Assembly (NCBI GenBank): GCA_030626475.1
Contig: DAOUOW010000007.1
Location: 1 to 34,729, forward strand
Direction: 5' to 3'
Source: Chloroflexota bacterium
GTDB taxonomy: Bacteria; Chloroflexota; Dehalococcoidia; E44-bin15
Length of the DNA stretch: 34,729 nt
Part shown: positions 20,119-28,909 of the stretch, in pieces
Position numbering within the stretch: the first letter of the stretch is position 1
How the letters are laid out: each line of letters starts with the position of its first letter
Notes under the pieces: generated by a model
Seen by the model: the letters and a program-made list of their open reading frames with translations, nothing else
Databases searched by the model: none
What the model was told of the DNA's origin: nothing
Position numbers and translations under genes: made by a program

Positions 20119-20188
20119 TTTTCGCCCTGGTTGCTATATTATAATCGACGCCGCTTTTTCGACCTGGTTGCTATATTATAATGGACGC
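20119..20188. repeat. 37-bp-period tandem direct repeat carrying TATAAT-like hexamers, upstream of rplI
   Basis: ttttcgNcctggttgctatattataatNgacgc at 20119-20151 and 20156-20188, two mismatches. Confidence 0.9.
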
Positions 20189-20232
20189 AGCATAAAATAA
20201 AAAGGGATTTTTCACTATTCCTTGCCCTAGAA

Positions 20233-20272
20233 CGAAAAAGCCCGCACCATTAAGAACAACTACTAGCACGGG
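20233..20272 (-). terminator. Rho-independent-like terminator for rpsU-yqeY
   Basis: Minus strand CCCGTGC...GTGCGGGCTTTTTCG; 7-bp stem with wobbles and T-run. Confidence 0.6.
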
Positions 20273-20310
20273 ACTGAAATAGACCTAAGATACCAAAAAG
20301 AGGACTTCAG

Positions 20311-20760
20311 CTATGAGCTGGCGAGCAACTCTGAAACAACTTCATTAATCTCACGCCCCTCGCCCTTGCCCTTGAGCTGGGGCATGAGCTGGGACATCAC
20401 CTTGCCCTTATCTCCCGGGCCCCTGGCCCCAACCTGCTCAATTACCTTGCGTGCCGCCTCTGCGATCTCCTCCCGGCTCAACTGCGGCGGCAGATACTCC
20501 AAGAGGATAGTGAGTTCCGCCTCTTCTTTTGCCACCAGGTCGTGGCGATTTCCCTTGCCGAATTCAGCGATACTCTCTCGGTGTCGCTTCACTTCCCTGG
20601 AAATAACATCAATGACGCCAGAATCATCTATGGGGGCACCTTTATCGATCTCCGTATTCTTAACCCCAGCCAGTACCAGACGAATCAACGACTTGCGGGT
20701 ATCATCGCTACTCTTCATCGCCTGCTTCAAGTCAGCCCTGAGTTTTTCCTGCAATGTCAT
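20311..20760 (-). CDS. yqeY: GatB/YqeY domain-containing protein
   Basis: MTLQEKLRADLKQAMKSSDDTRKSLIRLVLAGVKNTEIDKG...LEYLPPQLSREEI; start moved to 20760. Confidence 0.95.
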   Translation of the reverse strand: MTLQEKLRADLKQAMKSSDDTRKSLIRLVLAGVKNTEIDKGAPIDDSGVIDVISREVKRHRESIAEFGKGNRHDLVAKEEAELTILLEYLPPQLSREEIAEAARKVIEQVGARGPGDKGKVMSQLMPQLKGKGEGREINEVVSELLASS

Positions 20761-20799
20761 CTCTGCCCTGCTATCAAGACCTGTCTCCAAATCTCTTCT

Positions 20800-21012
20800 T
20801 CAACTACTGCGAGTACTGCTGCTTCTACTGCGAGTACTGCGAGCGGTCTTCCTTCTCTTGACTGCCGCTTTCTTTTTGCGCCTGATACAAGGCTTCTCGT
20901 AATGCTCCCGGCGCCGGAACTCAGAAAGGATGCCAGCCTGCTGCACCTTTTTATTGAATCTTCTGAGCAGATTCTCGAAGCTCTCCCTCTCATCAAGCAC
21001 TACATCAGTCAC
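20800..21012 (-). CDS. rpsU: 30S ribosomal protein S21 with Arg/Ser/Thr-repeat tail
   Basis: VTDVVLDERESFENLLRRFNKKVQQAGILSEFRRREHYEKP; GTG start at 21012 after an aaggggg RBS. Confidence 0.93.
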   Translation of the reverse strand: MTDVVLDERESFENLLRRFNKKVQQAGILSEFRRREHYEKPCIRRKKKAAVKRRKTARSTRSRSSSTRSS

Positions 21013-21080
21013 ATAATCCCCCCCTTCCAACAATGACAGCATTCACAACTTAACTATTCTAGACACTTCCAAGCAGCGTG

Positions 21081-21737
21081 TCAAGGGAAAGGAACGCTTC
21101 CCACGATCGGAAGGCAGATAGCACCCTCCTCCACATCGCCCACAACCTCTGCCTCGCCATGAGCATAGAGATAGGCAGTGTAGGCGGCAATCAGGGCATC
21201 GCAGAGGTCATGATTAAGCTGGGGCAAGTAAGGAGTAAGTTGAGGCATGAGCTGGGCAAGCCGCTCCCTGAGGAAAGAGATGCCCTCGGGCGTCGACTTT
21301 CGCGGTATTGGCTTTCCAAAAAGGGCCACCTTTGTGGCATAAGGATAGACCTCGATAACCTGGCAGCCTCGGGCAGCAATTTCACGCTTGAGGCCGATTG
21401 CCCGATAGACCATGTTTTTGATAATGGATTTCTTGGTGGTATAGTAGCAAGGGATTCCACGGCGGGAGAGCTCACGTTCACATATCCTCCCTTTTCCCGG
21501 CAACTGCGCCTGGCAAGAGCAGCTCTCTTCGAGACAGCACAGCCCCTTAGGCAAGCCAAGGGGGGCATCGATGGCAACAATGCCAGGGCGGTGACTCTCA
21601 ATAGCTCCCAAGATATCGCCATCACTTGACAGAAGTTCATAAAAGACGAGGCGTAACTTCTCATCCAGTCCAACACAGGCACTGGGTCTTTTGGGTGAAG
21701 ATGTAAGGTCGATACCGATGAAGTGGGCTCTTGCCAT
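21081..21737 (-). CDS. DUF429 domain-containing protein
   Basis: FIGIDLTSSPKRPSACVGLD...GIVAIDAPLGLPKG...VIEVYPYATKVALFG...CDALIAAYTAYLYAHG. Confidence 0.85.
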   Translation of the reverse strand: MARAHFIGIDLTSSPKRPSACVGLDEKLRLVFYELLSSDGDILGAIESHRPGIVAIDAPLGLPKGLCCLEESCSCQAQLPGKGRICERELSRRGIPCYYTTKKSIIKNMVYRAIGLKREIAARGCQVIEVYPYATKVALFGKPIPRKSTPEGISFLRERLAQLMPQLTPYLPQLNHDLCDALIAAYTAYLYAHGEAEVVGDVEEGAICLPIVGSVPFP

Positions 21738-23155
21738 TAGCTCTTGGCGCTAGATACGCCAGCTCTGTTCAAAACTCCCCTCGCTGCCACTACCCCTGAA
21801 GCCGATGCCTGGATCAGGCCACGGGTGACCCCGGCGCCATCCCCGGCAGCAAACATGTTCTTTACCTCGCTCTCCAGGTTCTGGCTGAGGACAAGACGTG
21901 AGGAATAGAATTTGACCTCGATGCCATAGAGCAGGGTGTGGCGCGAGGCTACGCCAGGGGCAAGCATGTCCATGGCTTCCAGCATCTCGATGATGCTCTT
22001 CAGGTGACGATAGGGGAGCACGAAACTGAGGTCGCCCGGGGTTGCGCTCTTCAAGGTGGGCTGGACGATGCCCCGCTTAATGCGCGCCTCTGTAGACCGC
22101 CGACCCTCCACCAGGTCGCCAAGGCGCTGGATGATTACACCGCCGCTAAGGATATTGGCCAGGCGGGCAAGATGGCGACCATAGGCAATGGGGTCGCGAA
22201 AGGGCTCGGTAAAGGTGGTGCTCACCAGAAGGGCAAAGTTGGTGTTATCTGTCTTGCCGTCAGCATAGCTATGTCCATTGACCGTAGTCACCGGGTCGCT
22301 GCCCCCGGTAGACTCCATTGTTACTTCCCCTGCCGGGCACATGCAGAAGGTCCTCACCCTATCATCAAAGGATTTGGAGAAGTACTCCAGCTTGCATTCA
22401 TATAAAGTGCTGGTCAGCTCCTCGAGGACGGCTTTGGGAACCTCCACCCTAACCCCAACGTCGATGGGATTGATCTCAAGGGTGAGCTTGAGGCGATTAC
22501 ACTCCTTAGTGAGCCAATCGACCCCCTCCCTGCCCGGGGCAACGATGAGATAGCGACACTCAAACCTGTCGCCATCCTTGGTCTCGATTCCCGTGACCAC
22601 CCCATTTTCGGTGAGGATGGTGCGAGCAGCGGTGTCCACCCTTATGTCAACCTTACTCCAGAGGAAGTCCCGCATCCCCCTGAGCACTGAGCGGGAGCGT
22701 TCCGTCCCCAGGTGGCGAACCGTCATCGGGATGAGTCGCAGGTCAGCGAGGCTTGCTTTGTGCTGTAGCGTCTCGACCTCCTCTCCGGTGCCATAAACCC
22801 TGTTCGTTCCCCCGAACCTGAGGAAGACGCTATCGACATAGTGAACCAGCTCCTCTGCCTCCTCCCCCCCGATGTAGTCCTTAAGCCTGCCCCCTATTTC
22901 GGTAGAGAGCGTCAGTTTGCCATCGCTGAAGGCACCAGCGCCACCCAGTCCGCTGACCAGGTCGCAGGGGGAACAGGGAGGACAGCTAATCCCCTGCCCG
23001 ATGAAGGGACAGTTGCGATCATCGATATCCTTGCCCTTCTCCAAGAGGAGGACGCTCAGGTCCGAGGCTTGAGACAATTCTAAGGCGGCGAAAATACCCG
23101 CAGGCCCGCCGCCAACAATGATGACATCGTATTTACTTGACAATCCTGCCTCCAA
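21737..23155 (-). CDS. FAD-dependent oxidoreductase with N-terminal Cys cluster
   Basis: YDVIIVGGGPAGIFAALELSQ...GISCPPCSPCDLVSGLGGAGAFSDGKLTLS...MFAAGDGAGVTRGLIQASASG. Confidence 0.92.
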   Translation of the reverse strand: MEAGLSSKYDVIIVGGGPAGIFAALELSQASDLSVLLLEKGKDIDDRNCPFIGQGISCPPCSPCDLVSGLGGAGAFSDGKLTLSTEIGGRLKDYIGGEEAEELVHYVDSVFLRFGGTNRVYGTGEEVETLQHKASLADLRLIPMTVRHLGTERSRSVLRGMRDFLWSKVDIRVDTAARTILTENGVVTGIETKDGDRFECRYLIVAPGREGVDWLTKECNRLKLTLEINPIDVGVRVEVPKAVLEELTSTLYECKLEYFSKSFDDRVRTFCMCPAGEVTMESTGGSDPVTTVNGHSYADGKTDNTNFALLVSTTFTEPFRDPIAYGRHLARLANILSGGVIIQRLGDLVEGRRSTEARIKRGIVQPTLKSATPGDLSFVLPYRHLKSIIEMLEAMDMLAPGVASRHTLLYGIEVKFYSSRLVLSQNLESEVKNMFAAGDGAGVTRGLIQASASGVVAARGVLNRAGVSSAKS

Positions 23156-23198
23156 GCAATTCTACATCGGGCTATAAGTATTGTCAAAGAGAAGCGAA

Positions 23199-24638
23199 TT
23201 ACTCCCCCTCAGCCAGCCTTCTCAGAATGTCCCAGAAGGCGCCGCGATAGCCCTTCTTGATCGCCTCTACCAGAACCATATTCTGGTTGTAATTGTAATC
23301 TCTACTGCCAGCGTCAGCAAAGCCGGAAAAGAAACGCTCATCCTCAGCGATGAGACCGGCCAGGTATTGAGCAGCATCCGCACCCAGGGCTGAGGAGAGA
23401 TAAAAGATGGGGGCAAAGAATTTCTCGTCCTTTGCGCCGTGGAGGTTGTGGTTTTCCCCTATCGGGCCTTCTTTTCGGACCAGAGATGCCAGCTTCGTTC
23501 CCGGGAAGACCCGCACCCCCATGCTGGCCCCCACCCGAGACGGGGCGAGCCTTTTCATAGTGTCAATGGTCTCCCGCAGCGACTCCCTCGTCTCCCCAGG
23601 TCCACCCAGAAGCAAGTCATACATGAAGACCAGGCCCTGACGGTGGCAAATCTGGGCAGTGCGAGCCAGGTCCTCCACGGTGAAATTGCGGCCCAGGGTG
23701 CGGAGCATAAAGTCAGTGCCGCTATCGGCGCCAAAGTCTATGCCAGCACAGCCCGCTTTTTGGAACAGGACAGCGAGCTCCTCTGAGAAGGGCGTAGGAC
23801 TACAGTAGGCATACCATCTCACCTTATCGCCCAGCCCCCTTTTTATTATTTCAAGGCAGATATCCCGGGCATGAGCCGGGGGGAGATTGAACTCGCTATC
23901 GCAGAGGTGGAAATGCTCGACCCCCATCTCCAGGAGAGCGGCGATCTCATCAGCAACGCTCTGAGGAGACCGAGAGCGAACCATCCTCCCCTTGCCCAGG
24001 GGGTCAGCGCAGTAGATACATTTCTGGGCACAACCCCGCTTGGTCTCGATAGCGCCCATACCCCCCTCTTCATGGTAGCGCCGATTGTCCAGGGTGCTGC
24101 GCTCCGGCGAGGGCATGTCTTCAAGCTTGAGGTATCTTGGGCGATTGCGGCTAAAACTTTCCCCCACCCGATAGACGAGGCCAGGAACATCGTGGTAGTC
24201 TTCTCCAGCGAGGATCCTCCTCAGCAGCAAAGGGAGAGAATATTCCCCCTCCCCCCAGATGCCGAGGTCAAGCCCGCAATACTCAAGAATGGCCTCAGGC
24301 ATGACGGAGAAACCCGCCCCACCAAGGATCAGGGAAGCAGATGTTTTTGCCTTGAGGCGATCGGTTATCTCTTTGAACCTGGGGATGAAGAACTCCTGAC
24401 CGCCAAAGTGGCAATCATCGGTGTTGCGCAGGGTGACGGCGATGGCTGAAACGCTGTTCTGAGCCAAGCAGTGATCAATATCGGATGCCAAGTCAGCGGT
24501 AAAGCAGAGGTCAAGGAGCTCGACCTCAAAGTGCTCCCTGCTAAGGGCACAGGCGAGGTAGTCCAAAGCAAGGGGTACTACCGGAGGTTGCATCTGGTTG
24601 GTATTGACCAGGAGCACTTTTACCAACTCTTCATTCAT
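23199..24638 (-). CDS. B12-binding-domain radical SAM protein
   Basis: N-term VLLVNTNQMQPPVVPLALDYLACALSREHFEVELLDL; KRGCAQKCIYCADP (CxxxCxxC). Confidence 0.93.
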   Translation of the reverse strand: MNEELVKVLLVNTNQMQPPVVPLALDYLACALSREHFEVELLDLCFTADLASDIDHCLAQNSVSAIAVTLRNTDDCHFGGQEFFIPRFKEITDRLKAKTSASLILGGAGFSVMPEAILEYCGLDLGIWGEGEYSLPLLLRRILAGEDYHDVPGLVYRVGESFSRNRPRYLKLEDMPSPERSTLDNRRYHEEGGMGAIETKRGCAQKCIYCADPLGKGRMVRSRSPQSVADEIAALLEMGVEHFHLCDSEFNLPPAHARDICLEIIKRGLGDKVRWYAYCSPTPFSEELAVLFQKAGCAGIDFGADSGTDFMLRTLGRNFTVEDLARTAQICHRQGLVFMYDLLLGGPGETRESLRETIDTMKRLAPSRVGASMGVRVFPGTKLASLVRKEGPIGENHNLHGAKDEKFFAPIFYLSSALGADAAQYLAGLIAEDERFFSGFADAGSRDYNYNQNMVLVEAIKKGYRGAFWDILRRLAEGE

Positions 24639-24697
24639 AAAGCGCTCCGTGACTTTTTGCCCCAGCTAGTTAAGGCTGTCCCCTGCTGGCATAGTGG

Positions 24698-25672
24698 CTA
24701 AGACTCCTTCTCCAGTTCAGCAAGCCAGGTCTGAAGCAGCGTCTTGTTGGTGAGGATCTCCAGGGATGCGGAATGAGGGTCCAGTTCCCCCCGCTCCACC
24801 TTTTCTAAGGCTGCCATAAGCTGGCCATCCTTTTCCACCAGTTGCAACAGCCGTGTCATGATCCCCTCTTCGATGCTGTGAACAAACTCCCCCCTCCGTT
24901 GCCCCTGGCGCCTGAGTGAGAGCTGACCCGTTTCTTGGAGCATCTTGCGATGCCTTTCGATCTGGTGATAAAGCTCTTCGATGCCGATGTTGTGGAGCGC
25001 CTGAGTGGTGACGATCGGGGGCTCCCACTCCGAGTCCCCAGGGCTCATGTGCAGCATTTGCTCCAGCGCAGTGACCAGATAATCGGCCCCCCCCCGGTCA
25101 GCCTTATTGACCACAAATATGTCGGCAATCTCCAGCAGTCCGGCCTTCAGCGTCTGGATGGCATCCCCGGCCTCCGGGACAAGAACCACCACCGTGGTGT
25201 CGGTAGCCTCCATAATGTCCAGTTCCGTCTGCCCCACGCCTACCGTTTCCACCAGCACAAAATCCTTGCCAAAGGCGTCGAGGAGCTTGATGACCCCTCG
25301 AGCTGCTCGGGGAAGGCCGCCACGACTGCCCCTGGTGGCCATGCTGCGGATAAACACGCCTTTATCCAGGTAGTGCTGCTGCATCCTGATTCTATCGCCA
25401 AGCAAGGCACCACCGGAAAAGGGGCTTGTGGGGTCGGCAGCCAGGATGCCCACCGAAAAATCCCCGCTCCGCATCACTGCGGTCAAGCGGTCCACCAGGG
25501 TGCTCTTACCCCCTCCCGGGGGACCGGTAATGCCGACAAGATAGGCACGGCCAAGATGGGGATAAATCAGGCTCATTATCTGCGGTACCTCAGGAGCTTC
25601 CCTCTCCACCATGGTGATGAGACGGGCCAGGGACTGAGTGCTCCCGGCAAGCATCTTTCGAACTAGTTCCAC
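24698..25672 (-). CDS. meaB: MeaB/ArgK-type G3E GTPase (methylmalonyl-CoA mutase chaperone family)
   Basis: YLVGITGPPGGGKSTLVDRL, LAADPTSPFSGGALLGDRIRM, VETVGVGQTELDIM, VVNKADRGGAD. Confidence 0.94.
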   Translation of the reverse strand: MELVRKMLAGSTQSLARLITMVEREAPEVPQIMSLIYPHLGRAYLVGITGPPGGGKSTLVDRLTAVMRSGDFSVGILAADPTSPFSGGALLGDRIRMQQHYLDKGVFIRSMATRGSRGGLPRAARGVIKLLDAFGKDFVLVETVGVGQTELDIMEATDTTVVVLVPEAGDAIQTLKAGLLEIADIFVVNKADRGGADYLVTALEQMLHMSPGDSEWEPPIVTTQALHNIGIEELYHQIERHRKMLQETGQLSLRRQGQRRGEFVHSIEEGIMTRLLQLVEKDGQLMAALEKVERGELDPHSASLEILTNKTLLQTWLAELEKES

Positions 25673-25747
25673 TATCTAGAAACCTCCAACTTGCCTCCGG
25701 CAAAGCAGCTCAACTATAGCATCGGCCTTTTTAACCTGTCAAGGAAA

Positions 25748-25781
25748 CTTGGGGCAGCACAATTAGCGGGCAAGGGCAGGG
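25748..25781. repeat. Copy A of a ~34-bp direct repeat; matches the dinB 3' end
   Basis: cttggggcagcAcaattagcgggcAagggcAggg; three mismatches to 26766-26799. Confidence 0.85.
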
Positions 25782-25972
25782 GTAATAGCTTTGTGCGAGC
25801 TAATGTTGGCTTGTTGCGAAACCAAGGTATCCTTCATCTAGTTTCTTGATATTGGACTGGAGAGGCTACACCTTTCTTTAGCTATTAGTCATGATATAAT
25901 AAAGGTCAGAAGACAAGAGAAGCTATTCATAATGCCTACTCTTGCATTACGCTTCTGTGAAAGGAGATGACT

Positions 25973-26671
25973 ATGTCAGCAGGCAGCAAAAGGTATGGGC
26001 GGTGGTTACTTGGCCTCCTGATGCTGTTTGTTGTTTTGGCTTGCGCTGGATGCCGGCCTTCGCTTGCGGGCGATTATGGGCAGTTCTTAGAAGGCGTGGC
26101 ATCCAGCTCCGGCTGGGTTGGAATTGAGGTCGATGGCCAGCTATTCAGCGTGGACGTTGAAACAGGAGACACCGCCGAGCAGATAGGCCTGCGGCTCACA
26201 GCGCTGATGAAAGCAGCAGGGCTTGTGGTGGATTGTGAAAGATATGATGGTGAGCGCTATACTTTCATCTTGAGAGACGTGGATGGACCACCCGAGGGCA
26301 AGCGAGAAGCCGCCTTCGGCATAACTATGGCCGCGGGGGGAGGCCCGATTCGAGACCACCCGGGAGGCATTAAGCTTGAAGCCAGGAGCTTTTTCGATGT
26401 CCTAAATGCCAATAATTTAACAGGGATGAGAAGGATGGCTACCCCTGAGTTCTACGAGCAGGTCTCAGACCTGATGGCATCAATGGCTGCTAGTGGTGAA
26501 CAGGTTTTCATAGAAAGTATGGAAGAACCGACGATAGGCTGCTACGAGGCTACCATTGGTTTGCACCTCGTGTGGGAGGCAGGCGCCGGACAGCAGCACG
26601 TAGACGGATACCTGACCCTGAGCAGGCATTCTTTCACCGGATGGCTGGTCTCGGGCGGTGTTATCCGCTAG
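25973..26671 (+). CDS. Hypothetical lipoprotein
   Basis: MSAGSKRYGRWLLGLLMLFVVLACAGCRPS: signal peptide plus lipobox-like Cys; RBS gaaaggag. Confidence 0.8.
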   Translation: MSAGSKRYGRWLLGLLMLFVVLACAGCRPSLAGDYGQFLEGVASSSGWVGIEVDGQLFSVDVETGDTAEQIGLRLTALMKAAGLVVDCERYDGERYTFILRDVDGPPEGKREAAFGITMAAGGGPIRDHPGGIKLEARSFFDVLNANNLTGMRRMATPEFYEQVSDLMASMAASGEQVFIESMEEPTIGCYEATIGLHLVWEAGAGQQHVDGYLTLSRHSFTGWLVSGGVIR

Positions 26672-26765
26672 TAGACATGGCAGCATAAACCAACGAAGCC
26701 CAACCTGTTTCCTGCATCCTCTGAAGCTGGCTGAATGCTCGTCAAACGTGGTATTGTGTCCTGCC

Positions 26766-26799
26766 CTTGGGGCAGCCCAATTAGCGGGCGAGGGCGGGC
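26766..26799. repeat. Copy B of the ~34-bp direct repeat, overlapping the dinB 3' end
   Basis: cttggggcagcCcaattagcgggcGagggcGggg-type match; contains the dinB stop codon (26781-26783). Confidence 0.85.
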
Positions 26800-27998
26800 G
26801 TGGGCAGAAGGTATTCGCCCTTTTCCCTGGGAAAGAAGTTGTTGAGGACCAGGGTTCGTCCCCTCTGGATGGCGGTAAAGCCATATTTTGCGCGGATGCA
26901 GTCAATAACCCGGTTCAGGCACTCCTCGCCTTGTGTCGAGGAATCAAGCAAGCTGAGCTGCCTGCCATCGCTGACCAGCCCTGATACCCCGATGCCAATA
27001 AGGCGCACCCGTTGCCGCCTGTAACCCAGCAACCTCTCCAGGCGCTCAAGCCCGACATCGAAGATGGTCTGGTCGGCATCCGTCGCCTCCCTCAGGGTGT
27101 GGCGGCGGGTAATGGTATGGAAATCGGCGTACCTCAGCTTCACGGTGACACATCTCGCCCTCTTTCCATCCCGGCGCAGTTCAGCGCCAACCCTTTCGCT
27201 AAGATAATACAGGGTGCCTCTAAGAAAAGGATAATCCAGGGTATCCCGGGCGAAGGTGGTTTCGCGGCTTATTGATTTGGCCGCCGCCGCAGGTTCAACC
27301 TTGCGCTCATCGACTCCGTTAGCATAGCCATGGATCACCTCCCCCAAGAGGCCGATGTTTGCTTTCAAAAGAGAGGGTGGCAAGCTGGCTAGCTGCCCGA
27401 TAGTTGTCACTCCCATCCCCCGCAGCACCTTCTCCGTCTTCGGCCCCACGCAGGGCAGCTTGGCAATGGGAAGAGGTGCCAGGAAAAGACGCTCCTCCCC
27501 AGGCGCTACCTCCAGCAGCCCATCCGGCTTTGCCACACCAGAGGCGACCTTAGCCACCACCTGCGAACTGGCGATGCCAATGGAGGCAGTGATCCCTATC
27601 TCGTCCTTTATCCTCCGTTTTATCCTTAGCGCCGTCTCCGAAGCAGGGCCGTAGAGGGATTCGAAGCCGGTGAGGTCGAGGTATGCTTCGTCAATCCCCA
27701 CAGGCTCAAGGTCAGGGGTGAAATCGCTCAGGATTCCCATGAACCTCTCCGAGGCCTCCTGATAGCAAGAAAAGCTGCCCTTGAGGAAGATGGCATGAGG
27801 GCAGAGGCGATGGGCTTGAGCCACGGGCATGCCGGCATGAAGCCCGTAGGCCCTGGCCTCATAGGAGGCAGAGGCAACCACCCCGCGCCGGCCGGGTTCG
27901 CCACCAACTACCACCGCCCTGCCTCTGAGCGCAGGATTCAACACCTGCTCTACGGAGACAAAAAAGGCATCCAGATCAACATGAAGGATTGTTGGCAT
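26781..27998 (-). CDS. dinB: DNA polymerase IV (Y-family)
   Basis: MPTILHVDLDAFFVSVEQVLNPALRGRAVVVGG...YEARAYGLHAGMPVAQA...SIGIASSQVVAKVAS; start moved to 27998. Confidence 0.97.
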   Translation of the reverse strand: MPTILHVDLDAFFVSVEQVLNPALRGRAVVVGGEPGRRGVVASASYEARAYGLHAGMPVAQAHRLCPHAIFLKGSFSCYQEASERFMGILSDFTPDLEPVGIDEAYLDLTGFESLYGPASETALRIKRRIKDEIGITASIGIASSQVVAKVASGVAKPDGLLEVAPGEERLFLAPLPIAKLPCVGPKTEKVLRGMGVTTIGQLASLPPSLLKANIGLLGEVIHGYANGVDERKVEPAAAAKSISRETTFARDTLDYPFLRGTLYYLSERVGAELRRDGKRARCVTVKLRYADFHTITRRHTLREATDADQTIFDVGLERLERLLGYRRQRVRLIGIGVSGLVSDGRQLSLLDSSTQGEECLNRVIDCIRAKYGFTAIQRGRTLVLNNFFPREKGEYLLPTPALAR

Positions 27999-28130
27999 TT
28001 TCGTCCTTAAGGCGAACATACGTTCTAGTCCAATTATACATAAGGGAAATCGCATTGTCAACAGGGCGAAAAGGGGATATTGATTTACAACGGGGGAACA
28101 GGTATACTAGCTCGAAAAAGGGGGGTTTTT

Positions 28131-28385
28131 ATGCCTGAAGAGGAAGTGGGCAGGGTAAGCGATTTCTTTGCCCGGCCGGTAGTGGCTGGCATCGAGCTCA
28201 CCGCTCCCCTGAAGGTGGGGGACAAGATCCACATCGCGGGGCACACCACCGACATGGAGTTGGCGGTGGAGTCGATGCAGATCGACAATGTCGATGTCGA
28301 AGAGGCAAAGCCAGGGGATTCGGTGGGAATCAAGGTCCCTGACCGGGTGAGGCGCGGCGATCGGGTATATAGGGTCACCGAGTAA
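28131..28385 (+). CDS. Stand-alone translation-factor domain-2-like beta-barrel protein
   Basis: [69 protein letters not shown]. Confidence 0.8.
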   Translation: MPEEEVGRVSDFFARPVVAGIELTAPLKVGDKIHIAGHTTDMELAVESMQIDNVDVEEAKPGDSVGIKVPDRVRRGDRVYRVTE

Positions 28386-28845
28386 TATCTTGAGCCAGGT
28401 TCGCCATTTCTATGGCGCTCATTGCCGCCTGAAAGCCAGCGTTGCCCATCTTTGTTCCCGCTCGCTCGATGGCTTGCTCCAGGGTGTCTGCAGTGACCAC
28501 GCCGTAGATGACCGGAATGCCGGTCTCCAGGCCAACCGCAGCAATGCCCTTGGTCACCTCGGTGGCAATATAGTCAAAATGAGGCGTTCCACCGCGAATC
28601 ACGGCACCAAGACAGATAATGGCGGCATATTTACCTGATTGTGCCATCTTCTTAGCGATCAAAGGAATCTCAAACGAGCCCGGCGTCCAGGCAACCTCGA
28701 TATCGCCCTCTTTGACCCCGTGACGCAGAAGGGCATCCTCGGTCCCCTCAAGAAGCCTTCCCGTGATGAACTCGTTGAAGCGGGAAATCACCACCCCAAA
28801 CCTCAGCCCCTCGCCCAGAAGCGTGCCTTGATATTTTTTACCCAA
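28375..28845 (-). CDS. ribH: 6,7-dimethyl-8-ribityllumazine synthase
   Basis: [28 protein letters not shown]...[18 protein letters not shown]...[21 protein letters not shown]. Confidence 0.98.
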   Translation of the reverse strand: MGKKYQGTLLGEGLRFGVVISRFNEFITGRLLEGTEDALLRHGVKEGDIEVAWTPGSFEIPLIAKKMAQSGKYAAIICLGAVIRGGTPHFDYIATEVTKGIAAVGLETGIPVIYGVVTADTLEQAIERAGTKMGNAGFQAAMSAIEMANLAQDITR

Positions 28846-28909
28846 TATTTCCTCCTGTTAAATTTTAGGGGCAAAGCACAGATTCAACCCCTTAGCCCCC
28901 AAAAAGCTC

